Below are positions 1-8,264 of a stretch of 35,688 nucleotides of DNA, in pieces. The notes under the pieces are model-generated. The model saw only the letters and a list, made by a program, of their open reading frames with translations, ran no database searches and was not told where the DNA came from. Numbering within the stretch: the first letter of the stretch is position 1; each line of letters opens with the position of its first letter. The DNA lies in the NCBI GenBank assembly GCA_049451635.1, contig JBMTVT010000018.1, positions 1-35,688 of the forward strand. The letters run 5' to 3'. The translations under genes were made by a program, and so were the position numbers. The DNA is from JBMTVT01 sp049451635 (GTDB lineage: Bacteria > Bacteroidota > Bacteroidia > Flavobacteriales > Flavobacteriaceae).

Positions 1-64
1 CAACAAACAATCTTACTACATGTGACCCTATAAAACCTGCGCCTCCAGTAATTAGTATTTTCAC
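1..64 (-). CDS. rmlB: dTDP-glucose 4,6-dehydratase (RmlB), N-terminal fragment cut by window edge
   Basis: Only about the first 21 codons are in the window. They read VKILITGGAGFIGSHVVRLF, which is the Rossmann-fold NAD-binding start (GGxGFIGSH) of extended short-chain dehydrogenases. In flavobacteria this exact type of start next to a Wzz-like gene is usually RmlB, which converts dTDP-glucose to dTDP-4-keto-6-deoxyglucose for surface polysaccharide precursors. The start is GTG at 62-64. It overlaps the TGA stop of the upstream Wzz-like gene in a GTGA arrangement, so translation is probably coupled. Another sugar-nucleotide epimerase or dehydratase of the same family cannot be excluded from so short a piece. 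Confidence 0.7.
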   Translation of the reverse strand, partial: MKILITGGAGFIGSHVVRLFV

Positions 65-1116
65 TTTTTTATTTTTTTATAATTATTAAGGTAGGTGTTA
101 AAAGATAATAATCCTAAAAAAGTTAACAGTATTCCTATAAAAAAACATGGTGCTAAAAATTTATAGCTTTTTAAAAGACCTTTTTCTTTTACCCCTTTAT
201 TTGGAAACTCTGAAATAACATTTAAAATACTAGATCTATTGGCGCGCTCTTCATTAAGCATTACTAAGCTAGATTTTATTTCTCCCATTTTATTTATTAT
301 TGAAAGTTCTCTAATTTCTTTATTTGTGTCTTCTCCAAGACTTATATTAGTACCTTGCATCGGCTTCTCTGCTTCTTTCAACATCACTTTTTTATATAAT
401 GCCTGAAGCGAGTCTATTTCTTTCATTTGTTTATTATAAATACTATCTTGTAAGTTTATATTAATATCGCTAATGTTTTTTTGAAGGTTAAAGTATTCAT
501 TTTTTGATATAGATTTTATAATTAATGGTTGTATTTTTTTTGCAATAGCATTGTTGGTAGCAACTACAGTAACCGTATGAAAGCGAGCTTCCAATGAATT
601 AAAATTCTTTAAATAATCTTTCATATTAATGGTTTTTTGGGTTGTAGTATCTAAACTACGCACAAAATCATCAAACAATTTTACTTTTTGATTTTCATCA
701 GAATACGATTCAACACTAAACTTTTTTAAATATGTTGCTTCTTTTTTTGAAATATTCATTGCCTCGGATAATCCACTGATATCGTTTGCCAAGGCTAGCG
801 CATTATAAAAATCAACATTATTATATAATTGTTGCACACTATTGAAGTTAGGTTCCAAAACCATTGTAGAAACATACTTGGGGTCTTTTTTTATATCGAT
901 AAAAACACCAGTAACTAAACCAACAACACCTGCTATAATAAATTTTAAAAAATGCTTTTGGATAAACAACATAAACAGGATTAAAAGGCTGTATATACCC
1001 CTAAAAATACTTCCAATAAATTTGAAAAATCGATCAAACATATTGCCAATCATTTTGAATAACTGACCTAAATCTACTTCTTCAGATTGTTGTGGTTGTG
1101 GCAATTCTTTACTCAT
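61..1116 (-). CDS. Wzz-like polysaccharide chain-length determinant / co-polymerase family protein
   Basis: This 351-residue inner-membrane protein has the layout of the Wzz/GumC N-terminal family. An acidic cytoplasmic leader (EEVDLGQLF) is followed by hydrophobic stretches at about 40-52 and 57-75, a long periplasmic region that is helical around residues 210-290, and a C-terminal transmembrane helix at about 322-341 before a lysine-rich tail. Family members set the length of O-antigen or exopolysaccharide chains together with a Wzy polymerase. The gene ends in a 4-base overlap with rmlB and begins 13 bases after the gene upstream, so it lies in a polysaccharide-assembly operon. No kinase domain is present. 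The family is clear, but the precise polysaccharide is unknown. Confidence 0.8.
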   Translation of the reverse strand: MSKELPQPQQSEEVDLGQLFKMIGNMFDRFFKFIGSIFRGIYSLLILFMLFIQKHFLKFIIAGVVGLVTGVFIDIKKDPKYVSTMVLEPNFNSVQQLYNNVDFYNALALANDISGLSEAMNISKKEATYLKKFSVESYSDENQKVKLFDDFVRSLDTTTQKTINMKDYLKNFNSLEARFHTVTVVATNNAIAKKIQPLIIKSISKNEYFNLQKNISDININLQDSIYNKQMKEIDSLQALYKKVMLKEAEKPMQGTNISLGEDTNKEIRELSIINKMGEIKSSLVMLNEERANRSSILNVISEFPNKGVKEKGLLKSYKFLAPCFFIGILLTFLGLLSFNTYLNNYKKIKK

Positions 1117-1129
1117 CTTTTTTATTATG

Positions 1130-2818
1130 TTAGTTAAAAATTTGTTCTAATATTTTTATTGTAATTAAATACGTTGGTCTTACGCCTGAAGTCCCTAAGC
1201 CTCCAGAGGCCAATGTTGCTCCTGTTTCTAAAGGGTTATCACTGGCATAATAAGCGTATCGTACTTTTACATTCGGGCTGATACTGCCTCTAACTTTTGA
1301 TGCCGCTTGAATGGCTTTTTGATAATGGGCTCCTTCCATTTCTAAGCCAATAACTTGCCATGTGGAGTTATAGAAAAACTTTAAAATGTCTTTGTTTTGT
1401 AATGATGTCCCTAAAACTGTAATCATTGAGCCTTCATACACATCTACGCCCTGACCTTCTAAATCTTCTTTTTTAAGCTCGTTCTCAAAAGGATAATTGT
1501 CTGCTGTTCCTTCAAAAATATGTGCTGAAGGTATCATAATATCGCCTTTGCCTCCTTCTAAAATGCCTGCTTTACCCATTATAGAAACAGACTCCACATT
1601 CAAATGTACTTTTTTGCCTTTAACCTTAAAAGGCTTTAGTAATTCATCAATGGTTTCATAAGCTTGTTCTCCAAAAGCATAATCCATAACCACTATAACA
1701 GGTTTGTTTTCCTTTAAAACGGTTTTGTTTATTTTTATATCAACCTTTGTGGTGTCTATTTTGGCTGTGTCAAAAATTTGAACATCTATATTAGCTCCTG
1801 AAGTGTCATCAATATAAATCATCCCTTTTAACAACGCTTCCTTAGTTATTTTATTTCGAAGGGTTTGATTTTCTTTTTTGCTAAGTAACTCATATACCTC
1901 ATAAATACCCTTTTCAGATGCTTTTGGTTTTGAAATGCTATATGAAAATAACGTATTCATAACACTGTGCATGTTAGCACTAATAATATGGATAGGCCTT
2001 TCCAGAAGCTCATTTTTATGAAGTGTTTCTTTTACCGTGTCTGCCCAAATTTCACCATGTATGTGATGGCCTATGCGCTCTCTTAAAACAGGGCTGAATG
2101 TAACGGTTCGTTTGTTGTTGTTAATTTGTTCCTCTATGGCCAATTTACCCAACCAATAAACAATATGCAAAAGCCTTTCTGGTTGTGAGGCTGTTGCAAA
2201 TTCATTGTAAACACTACTTAACTCATTAAAGGTTCTTCCTAAAATATTAGCAGTGTGGGTTAAGGCAACCTCGCGCTCTTCTTGTGTTAATTTCTTTTTG
2301 GCTAAAACCGCTTTTTCCAGTTTAACCCAATCACGTGTAGTATTTCCTTCTTCATTGATGAGGACCCTGTTGCTAATTTTATGAGACTCAACAAAAAGAA
2401 ACGTAAGATGTGTTAAAATATCATAAATTTCCGATCGCCCACGGGTGATTTCAATATTCATTTGCTCATCATCAATCCTGTAACAGTTTCGGCGTCTTTT
2501 CTCTGGAATTATTGGTTTAAAATGCGAATTGGAATACCCTTCATCACTGGTTAAATTGATAAACATACATTCTTCAATGCCTATTGGCAGCCTATCAACA
2601 ACATACAACAATCCTTCTAGTTCTGCCTTTTCTTCGCCAATAGATCCATATATTTCGGGTCTTAAAAGCAGTAACGATTGGCGCAAGGTTTCGCCTGAAA
2701 CACCCATAGGTTTATAGAACCCTCTATTGAACAAATGTCGCATTGTAATGTACATTCTTTCAATAGCATTCGAGCTTTCTTGAGCCCTGGTTCTACCTTG
2801 GTGTTTTTTATTCCCCAC
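1130..2818 (-). CDS. Conserved Bacteroidetes protein (DUF6909-like) with nucleoside-phosphorylase-like C-terminal domain
   Basis: This 562-residue protein has no signal peptide or membrane segment. I recognise it as a conserved flavobacterial hypothetical, probably the family called DUF6909, though the name is from memory. Residues 1 to about 340 look helical and match no enzyme I know. The last ~200 residues resemble the nucleoside phosphorylase/MTA-SAH nucleosidase fold: a strand-like VIVVMDYAFGEQA, a glycine-rich GKAGILEGGKGDIMIPSA, then GLEMEGAH (E493-G496), where that superfamily has its ribose-binding MEG motif, and YYASDNP near 523-529, where it has the catalytic SD. The start is GTG, because an in-frame stop lies upstream and no ATG is available. 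A TATATTTG -7 box lies 19 bases before it, so it may have its own promoter although it follows the acyl-adenylase gene by only 39 bases. The substrate is unknown. Confidence 0.7.
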   Translation of the reverse strand: MGNKKHQGRTRAQESSNAIERMYITMRHLFNRGFYKPMGVSGETLRQSLLLLRPEIYGSIGEEKAELEGLLYVVDRLPIGIEECMFINLTSDEGYSNSHFKPIIPEKRRRNCYRIDDEQMNIEITRGRSEIYDILTHLTFLFVESHKISNRVLINEEGNTTRDWVKLEKAVLAKKKLTQEEREVALTHTANILGRTFNELSSVYNEFATASQPERLLHIVYWLGKLAIEEQINNNKRTVTFSPVLRERIGHHIHGEIWADTVKETLHKNELLERPIHIISANMHSVMNTLFSYSISKPKASEKGIYEVYELLSKKENQTLRNKITKEALLKGMIYIDDTSGANIDVQIFDTAKIDTTKVDIKINKTVLKENKPVIVVMDYAFGEQAYETIDELLKPFKVKGKKVHLNVESVSIMGKAGILEGGKGDIMIPSAHIFEGTADNYPFENELKKEDLEGQGVDVYEGSMITVLGTSLQNKDILKFFYNSTWQVIGLEMEGAHYQKAIQAASKVRGSISPNVKVRYAYYASDNPLETGATLASGGLGTSGVRPTYLITIKILEQIFN

Positions 2819-2837
2819 AGCTTGATTTGATTGGGTA

Positions 2838-2845
2838 CAAATATA
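2838..2845 (-). promoter_or_regulatory. Bacteroidetes -7 promoter box (TATATTTG) for the DUF6909-like gene
   Basis: Read on the minus strand this is TATATTTG, a full match to the Bacteroidetes -7 consensus TAnnTTTG. It ends 19 bases before the GTG start, almost the same distance as the boxes before tatA, gltX and folB. No good -33 TTTG was found at the usual spacing. Confidence 0.45.
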
Positions 2846-2857
2846 GCGTTATTTAAC

Positions 2858-4351
2858 TTAATTTTCTTGAGGAAAACCTTCAACAATTTTTCTATCGTTT
2901 GAAAGTCTGGGAAGCTTATTTTGACCTCCCAATTTTCCAATGGATTTCATGTATTCTTGAAAACCGCCTTTTTTTACTTTGGTGATTTTTAAAGGCTGCA
3001 GCACTTTCCCTTGAATTAAATCAAAATAATAGGTGTTTTGCTTTTGTAAAGATTCGTCTATCTTTTTCGCAAAAGCGGAAAGATTTTCTGGTTCGTTTTC
3101 AAATTCAATAACCCATTCATGGTATGGCAACCCTTCTTTCGGGTTAATTTGAGGCGCTACCGTAAACTCTGAAACCCTAATGTTTGTATCGCTAGTGGCT
3201 TCTTTCAAAGCTTGTTCCACTTCTTTACCAATAACATGCTCACCAAAAGCCGAAATAAAATGTTTTATTCTACCAGAAACAATAACTCTGTATGGTTTTG
3301 TTGAAGTAAACTCTACTGTGTCTCCAATATTATAACCCCATAAGCCTGCGTTTGTAGAAATTATCATAACATAATTTACGCCCATTTCAACGTCTTTAAT
3401 GGTGATCCGTGATGGGTTTTCGTTGAAAAACTCATCGGATTTAACAAACTCATAAAAAATACCCGAGTTTAACTGAAGTAACATCCCTTTTTCATTCTGT
3501 TTGTCTTGAAAAGCGAAAAATCCCTCGCTAGCCGGATATAGTTCTATGCTATCTACTTTCCTGCCAATAAGGTTTTCAAATTTAGCACGGTAAGGCTCGT
3601 AATTAACTCCGCCAAAAATAAAAAGATTAAAGTTTTTGAAAATGTCGCCTACCTTTTTCCCTGTTTTTTGTTGAAGCTTTTCAAAATACATTTGCACCCA
3701 TGATGGTATTCCGGCAATAACCGTCATGTTTTCATTCATGGTTTCCTCGACTATGGCATTAACCTTGGTTTCCCAATCTTCAATACAATTGGTTTCCCAA
3801 GAGGGCAACCTGTTCTTTTGAAGATATTTTGGCACATAATGCGCCGATATGCCCGATAGCCTGCCCACATTGATACCGTTTTTTTTGTTTAAAACGGGGC
3901 TGCCTTGAAGAAAAATCATTTTACCATTTACAAACTTGCTGTTACCTGTTTCGTGAATATAAAGCAGAATGGCATTACGGGACGATTCAACTTGCGCTTC
4001 TATGGAAGGTTTAGTAATTGGTATATATTTTACCCCAGAGGTGGTGCCAGATGTTTTTGCAAAATAAATAGGCTTTCCTTTCCATAAAATATGTTCCTCT
4101 CCAGCAACCACTTTTTCAATGTAGGGCTTTAGGGCTTCATAATCGCGAATAGGAACGCGCTTAACAAAATCTTGATGGTTGTTTATGCTAATGAAGTCAT
4201 GATCTCTACCAAATTGGGTGTTTACCGCTTCTGATATTAAATTTTGAAATACCCTTTCCTGGGTTTCAATTGGGTTTTTTGCCCATTTTTCTATGCTTTT
4301 AAAAACCCGTTTTGCAAAAGGTTTTGCTAGTGCAGATTTTAATGATATCAT
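2858..4351 (-). CDS. GH3 auxin-responsive-promoter family acyl-adenylating enzyme (acyl-acid amido synthetase-like)
   Basis: This 497-residue cytoplasmic protein belongs to the GH3/JAR1 family of adenylate-forming enzymes (not glycoside hydrolase family 3). In plants these conjugate amino acids to acyl acids such as jasmonate or auxin. Visible motifs are the nucleotide-binding loop KTSGTTSGVKYIP (residues 99-111), LYPASEG (271-277), GYNIGDTVEF (339-348) and the hinge-region SGRIKHFISAFGE (359-371), so the catalytic core appears intact and full length. Bacterial members are widespread in Bacteroidetes but their acyl and amino substrates are not established. The ATG directly abuts the TAA of the upstream M23 peptidase gene with no spacer, which indicates co-transcription and probably coupled translation. 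Confidence 0.88.
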   Translation of the reverse strand: MISLKSALAKPFAKRVFKSIEKWAKNPIETQERVFQNLISEAVNTQFGRDHDFISINNHQDFVKRVPIRDYEALKPYIEKVVAGEEHILWKGKPIYFAKTSGTTSGVKYIPITKPSIEAQVESSRNAILLYIHETGNSKFVNGKMIFLQGSPVLNKKNGINVGRLSGISAHYVPKYLQKNRLPSWETNCIEDWETKVNAIVEETMNENMTVIAGIPSWVQMYFEKLQQKTGKKVGDIFKNFNLFIFGGVNYEPYRAKFENLIGRKVDSIELYPASEGFFAFQDKQNEKGMLLQLNSGIFYEFVKSDEFFNENPSRITIKDVEMGVNYVMIISTNAGLWGYNIGDTVEFTSTKPYRVIVSGRIKHFISAFGEHVIGKEVEQALKEATSDTNIRVSEFTVAPQINPKEGLPYHEWVIEFENEPENLSAFAKKIDESLQKQNTYYFDLIQGKVLQPLKITKVKKGGFQEYMKSIGKLGGQNKLPRLSNDRKIVEGFPQEN

Positions 4352-5218
4352 TTATTTAAAATCTATAAAGTTGGTTGGGTTAATTGGGTAGCCGTCATTC
4401 CAAAGCTCAAAGTGTAAATGAGGCCCTGTTGATAACTCTCCAGAGTTTCCTGCTGTTGCAATTACTTCTCCTGCTTTAACCAAATCGCCCTGTTCCTTAG
4501 TTAGTGCTCCATTATGCTTATAAATTGAAATGAGCCCATAGCTATGTTCTATAATAATAACGTAGCCAGTGCCGGCTGTCCATTCAGAAAAAATAACAAT
4601 ACCGTCTGCAGTTGCTTTTACTGGCGTGTCTTTTGCAACTACAATATCTACCGCATAATGCTTTTCTTTAGCATTGTAGGGTTCGCTTATGTTTCCGTTT
4701 ACTGGAGGGAATAATACAAAATTTGTTGCCAAAGTGGCCGATTCGAATAAGTTATATTTATCCTCTTTGTCTACTTTTTCCCTTAAAAGCGAATCTTCAG
4801 CGCTTGGGTTTAAATCTACTTCACTTGCCTCTAGTTTTACCGCTTCTACAATAGAATCTTTATTAAAATCAATACCGCTTACATCGCCCTTTAAAACCTT
4901 TTTAATAGAAGAATAATATATTTCATTCATTGCGATAACCTGTTGCAATGAATCTGTTTTATAGTTTAAGTCTGTAGCTTGTTTTTTTAATGCTGTTGAA
5001 GAATACCCGGGTATATATTCCCTCAATGGGGTAAATGCAATGAGCAAACATGTAAGGGAAATTAAAAAAATAGCCAATAAAGAAGAAAGCACAAAAACAT
5101 TTAAACGCGTTAACTTAAAAGATAAGCGCTCTTCAAACGTTAGCTCATTAAGTATAAGCAAACGGTACTTATCCAAAAGTTTTCTTTTTATTTTTTTTGG
5201 TTTCTTTATTTCCTTCAT
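4352..5218 (-). CDS. M23 (LytM-type) metallopeptidase, membrane-anchored
   Basis: This is a 288-residue peptidoglycan endopeptidase. After a basic cytoplasmic stretch there is one transmembrane helix (about 40-62), a coiled periplasmic linker, and a C-terminal LytM domain. The domain has the complete zinc site: HYAVD (H187, D191) and GPHLHFE (H267, H269). It may act directly as a cell-wall hydrolase or as a regulator of one. I placed the start at the ATG at 5216-5218 (MKEIKKPKK), because the 28 residues before it in the longer frame look like non-coding sequence and would run past the promoter. A TATTTTTG box lies only 7 bases before this ATG. The stop codon touches the start of the acyl-adenylase gene. 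Confidence 0.88.
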   Translation of the reverse strand: MKEIKKPKKIKRKLLDKYRLLILNELTFEERLSFKLTRLNVFVLSSLLAIFLISLTCLLIAFTPLREYIPGYSSTALKKQATDLNYKTDSLQQVIAMNEIYYSSIKKVLKGDVSGIDFNKDSIVEAVKLEASEVDLNPSAEDSLLREKVDKEDKYNLFESATLATNFVLFPPVNGNISEPYNAKEKHYAVDIVVAKDTPVKATADGIVIFSEWTAGTGYVIIIEHSYGLISIYKHNGALTKEQGDLVKAGEVIATAGNSGELSTGPHLHFELWNDGYPINPTNFIDFK

Positions 5219-5225
5219 GGCTGCA

Positions 5226-5233
5226 CAAAAATA
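5226..5233 (-). promoter_or_regulatory. Bacteroidetes -7 promoter box (TATTTTTG) for the M23 peptidase gene
   Basis: On the minus strand this is TATTTTTG, matching TAnnTTTG. Only 7 bases separate it from the ATG, so transcription would start at or within a few bases of the start codon. No clear -33 element was seen. Confidence 0.4.
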
Positions 5234-5351
5234 ACTAGAATTTATTAAACATGTGTCGCTTTTAAGTAAAGTATAACAGCTTAAAGTTGTTTTTGTAAAC
5301 ACTACAAATGCTAAAGTTATGCATAAAACGATTTTATTTAACTTTAATTAT

Positions 5352-5359
5352 TAACTTTG
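5352..5359 (+). promoter_or_regulatory. Bacteroidetes -7 promoter box (TAACTTTG) for tatA
   Basis: TAACTTTG matches the TAnnTTTG consensus and ends 18 bases before the chosen tatA ATG. The upstream -33 position holds only a TTTT. The box falls inside the longer possible reading frame of tatA, which argues for the later start. Confidence 0.5.
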
Positions 5360-5377
5360 TTTTTTAAATTAAATATT

Positions 5378-5557
5378 ATGAGCTTATATATGTTACCGTT
5401 GGCGATTGGTCCATGGCAAATTGCATTAATTGTCGTGGTTGTTTTATTACTTTTTGGAGGTAAAAAAATACCTGAATTAATGCGTGGATTGGGTAGTGGA
5501 ATTAAAGAATTTAAAGACGCTAGTAAAGAAGACGATAAAAACGATAAAAAGGAGTAA
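5378..5557 (+). CDS. tatA: Twin-arginine translocase subunit TatA (TatA/E family)
   Basis: This 59-residue protein has the standard TatA layout: a short N-terminal transmembrane helix (about 9-24), the hinge and amphipathic helix FGGKKIPELMRGLGSGIKEF, then a charged tail rich in D and K. TatA oligomers form the membrane pore of the Tat pathway, which exports folded proteins. I chose the ATG at 5378 over an upstream TTG at 5357, because the TTG lies in the -7 promoter box and homologues begin close to the helix. No tatC is in the window. The gene is transcribed alone and closed by a strong terminator shared with the convergent DUF4837 gene. Confidence 0.92.
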   Translation: MSLYMLPLAIGPWQIALIVVVVLLLFGGKKIPELMRGLGSGIKEFKDASKEDDKNDKKE

Positions 5558-5573
5558 ACTTATTCCAAGACTT

Positions 5574-5612
5574 AAAAAAAAGACCAACAAATTGTGTTGG
5601 TCTTTTTTTTAT
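5574..5612. terminator. Bidirectional intrinsic terminator between tatA and the DUF4837 gene
   Basis: The arms AGACCAACA (5581-5589) and TGTTGGTCT (5595-5603) form a perfect 9-bp stem with a 5-base loop. It is flanked by a run of A on one side and of T on the other, so it works for both convergent genes. Confidence 0.9.
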
Positions 5613-5629
5613 GCAAATAAATATAACCC

Positions 5630-6637
5630 TTATTTAATTTTTACAGATTTAATTATAGCTTCTAACTCCAGCATATAGTTTCTTTTTTCAACTGAAGGAG
5701 CAAACACAAACCCTTCTAAAACTACCCAACGGGTATTGGTTTTATCTTCAATAGTATAATTTATAAAAGGGCCTGCCATAAAATCGTTGGTTAATTCCCA
5801 AACCCCTTTTGTTTCAAAAGCGGGTTTATTGTCAATGATGGTTTCTTGAAGAAATGGAGCATAGGCATCTTCTGTTACCATGTAAGAACTAATTTTATTT
5901 CCATTGGTGTCTATGGTTTCATCTAATCTTCCTTTAAAATATAATTGACCAATAGAGTCTCTTATTTTAATTATTTGCATGACCGTACTATCGTTCCTTT
6001 TTATTGCGTCATGGGGCAAATCATACATCATCAAATGCATATGCCCAATAGTTATGTCCTTTCTAAACCAAAAGAAATTGTCACGTTCTTTTGCAACTTC
6101 GTAAATAGACGGAAATTGAATTGTTAAACCTAATTTATCTTGAATGGCATTAAACTTATGGGGTGATTTGGCCATTTGGCGTAACCTTTCGGTAAGTTCG
6201 GTTTTTCTGAATGTGGAAACTATTTTTGTTTCATTTCCCTTAAGAATATTTATAATTTCCTCTTTGGTTTTTCCTGAAACCACAACGACTTTTTGAGGTT
6301 TGGCATAAACATCATCCAAAATTTTAATACCTGCCTCTTTATTTGGCTCAATTTTTAAAACCGTTCTGTTTTTAGTAACAAACCCCGAAAAAACAGTTGG
6401 TGGTATTTGGCTAATGGTAAACGTTGGCTCGTCTTGTGGCAACCCATAAATTGGTTTTGCCAATACGCCTCTTATAGCGTCTCCAATACTACTGTCCCAC
6501 AGGTCGTTTTCTAATACAACCGATACGTTGTTTATAGCTCCAGAGGCATCTGCTATATAACGTTCATCAGATTTTTTTTTATCTCCACAGGACCATAAAA
6601 AGCAAATTGTTATTGCTAATAAAATGAGGTTTCGCAT
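5630..6637 (-). CDS. DUF4837 family lipoprotein
   Basis: This 335-residue protein belongs to the Bacteroidetes family DUF4837, whose function is unknown. The N-terminus is a lipoprotein signal (MRNLILLAITICFLWSCGDK) with a lipobox cysteine at 17, followed by acidic and lysine residues. It is therefore predicted to be anchored in a membrane facing the periplasm. The body is a soluble mixed fold with no catalytic motif that I recognise. It starts 23 bases after the stop of the lytic transglycosylase gene and is surely co-transcribed with it, which suggests an envelope-related role. The ATG at 6635-6637 gives a proper signal peptide. Confidence 0.82.
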   Translation of the reverse strand: MRNLILLAITICFLWSCGDKKKSDERYIADASGAINNVSVVLENDLWDSSIGDAIRGVLAKPIYGLPQDEPTFTISQIPPTVFSGFVTKNRTVLKIEPNKEAGIKILDDVYAKPQKVVVVSGKTKEEIINILKGNETKIVSTFRKTELTERLRQMAKSPHKFNAIQDKLGLTIQFPSIYEVAKERDNFFWFRKDITIGHMHLMMYDLPHDAIKRNDSTVMQIIKIRDSIGQLYFKGRLDETIDTNGNKISSYMVTEDAYAPFLQETIIDNKPAFETKGVWELTNDFMAGPFINYTIEDKTNTRWVVLEGFVFAPSVEKRNYMLELEAIIKSVKIK

Positions 6638-6660
6638 AATATTTTGGTTTTAATCTGATT

Positions 6661-8184
6661 TTAGCCCTTAGAAATTTTAAGCTTCATTCCTGGTTTTAAT
6701 TTATTACCACTAATACCGTTCCAATCTTTAATATTTTGAACAGAAACTCCAGGAAATTTTTGTGAAATGCTCCATAATGAGTCTCCAGACACCACAACAT
6801 AGGTTATTACTTGACCCGAAATGGGTTTAGGTGCTGTTGTTTTTGTGGATGTTGTAGCCGTAGTTTCTACATATGGCCTTTTAGGATAAATAGTCAATCG
6901 TTGACCTATGCTTAAATTATTGCTGCGTAATCCATTCCATTTTTTAATATCGCTAACACGAACCCCATATATTCTTGAAATTTTACCTAAATAATCACCT
7001 GATTTTACCCTATAGCTTATTTTGTCATTGGCATTAAAAAACTGTGGCAATGGTTTTTCTCTTTTATCAAATTCCGCTTTTGCATAAGCATAAATTTTTT
7101 CTTCATTATTTACAAAGTCACCTATAACATCTCTTGGCAAACGTAGCGTATAGTTTTCGTCTTTTATAAAAGGAATAATATCTAATTTATATGATGGGTT
7201 TAAAAACTGAAGTTCTTCAATGGGTGTTCCTGTAACCTCTGAAACTTGATCTAATGTAATCATATGTTTTACCCTAACGGTATCTGTTTCAAAATAAGCT
7301 ATTTCAGGTTTTGTTTTTTTAAAGCCATGTGCTTCGGCATACTCAAAAATATACATATTTGCTAGAAAAGCCGGTAAATACCCTGCCGTTTCGCGAGGTA
7401 AATTATGTCTAATATTCCAGTAGTTTTGGTAACCACCAGATCGTCTTATGGCTTTTGTTACATTACCGGGTCCAGAGTTATAGGCTGCCAAAGCTAAATC
7501 CCAATCCCCGAATATCTCATAAAGTTTTGCCAAGTATTTAGCTGCCGCTTCGGTTGATTTTATGGGATCACTACGTTCGTCAACATAGCTGCTTACATCC
7601 AAGCCATACATTTTGCCTGTACTGAACATAAATTGCCAAATACCTGTTGCGCCAACCCTTGATTTGGCTCTTGGTTTTAATGCCGATTCTACAATGGCTA
7701 AATATTTCACCTCCAATGGAATATCGTAAAGATCCAGTTCACGTTCAAACATCGGGAAGTAAAACGAACTTAATGTTATAAGCTTTTGAATGGAATTCCT
7801 TCTGTGTTTTAAATAGGATTTAATAACACTTTCCAATGACGGGTTGTATTCAACATTAAACGGCGTTTTGGCGTTTAGTGTCTTTAATCTGGCCTTTAAG
7901 GTATCTGTTGGGAGCTCTGGATAGTAAACTTCATCAAAATTAAGCTCTGCAACCGATTTGTATATGGTATCAAACAATGCGTTGCTATAAAGCTCTTCCA
8001 GCCATTTTTCATCTAATTTTGCGGCAAATTGGTTGTCTTCAAGTTTTTTAATCGATAAACTGTCGGGCACCGCATTGATAACTTTGATGTTTTTTGGAAC
8101 CCCATCAATAATGGAATCTTGACTTTGCGAAAAACCAAAGCCAACACTAACTAGCATTACAATTATAAAAATTCGAAAAGCCAT
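6661..8184 (-). CDS. Lytic transglycosylase with SLT domain and two LysM domains (MltD-like)
   Basis: This 507-residue exported enzyme cleaves the MurNAc-GlcNAc bond of peptidoglycan. A cleavable-looking signal peptide covers residues 1-20 (no lipobox cysteine). The SLT domain spans about 150-285 and contains the catalytic glutamate in VESALKP (E166), GATGIWQFM (178-186) and AYNSGPGNV (234-242). Two LysM peptidoglycan-binding repeats follow, at about 391-434 and 462-505, joined by a threonine-rich linker (440-455). The overall plan is that of MltD, but without its lipoprotein signal. It lies between pgk, 80 bases upstream, and the DUF4837 lipoprotein, 23 bases downstream. It is probably part of the routine wall turnover set with the M23 peptidase nearby. 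Confidence 0.92.
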   Translation of the reverse strand: MAFRIFIIVMLVSVGFGFSQSQDSIIDGVPKNIKVINAVPDSLSIKKLEDNQFAAKLDEKWLEELYSNALFDTIYKSVAELNFDEVYYPELPTDTLKARLKTLNAKTPFNVEYNPSLESVIKSYLKHRRNSIQKLITLSSFYFPMFERELDLYDIPLEVKYLAIVESALKPRAKSRVGATGIWQFMFSTGKMYGLDVSSYVDERSDPIKSTEAAAKYLAKLYEIFGDWDLALAAYNSGPGNVTKAIRRSGGYQNYWNIRHNLPRETAGYLPAFLANMYIFEYAEAHGFKKTKPEIAYFETDTVRVKHMITLDQVSEVTGTPIEELQFLNPSYKLDIIPFIKDENYTLRLPRDVIGDFVNNEEKIYAYAKAEFDKREKPLPQFFNANDKISYRVKSGDYLGKISRIYGVRVSDIKKWNGLRSNNLSIGQRLTIYPKRPYVETTATTSTKTTAPKPISGQVITYVVVSGDSLWSISQKFPGVSVQNIKDWNGISGNKLKPGMKLKISKG

Positions 8185-8264
8185 AAAATCAATTCATTTG
8201 GTTTATTGAACGACCTTATGGCTAAAATCGTGTTTTTTCAGCTAATTTGAAAACGAAATCTGTA

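Noticed and set aside
2662..2940. Minus-strand 92-residue frame spanning the DUF6909-like and acyl-adenylase genes
   Set aside because: It overlaps both well-supported genes in another frame and has no recognisable features.
5219..5302. Longer N-terminus for the M23 peptidase (extra 28 residues starting MFTKTTLSCY)
   Set aside because: The added residues are not like M23 family N-termini and the stretch contains the -7 box TATTTTTG. The basic leader at the ATG at 5218 gives the expected membrane protein start.
5357..5377. Upstream TTG start for tatA
   Set aside because: It overlaps the TAACTTTG promoter box, and TatA proteins normally begin just before the membrane helix.
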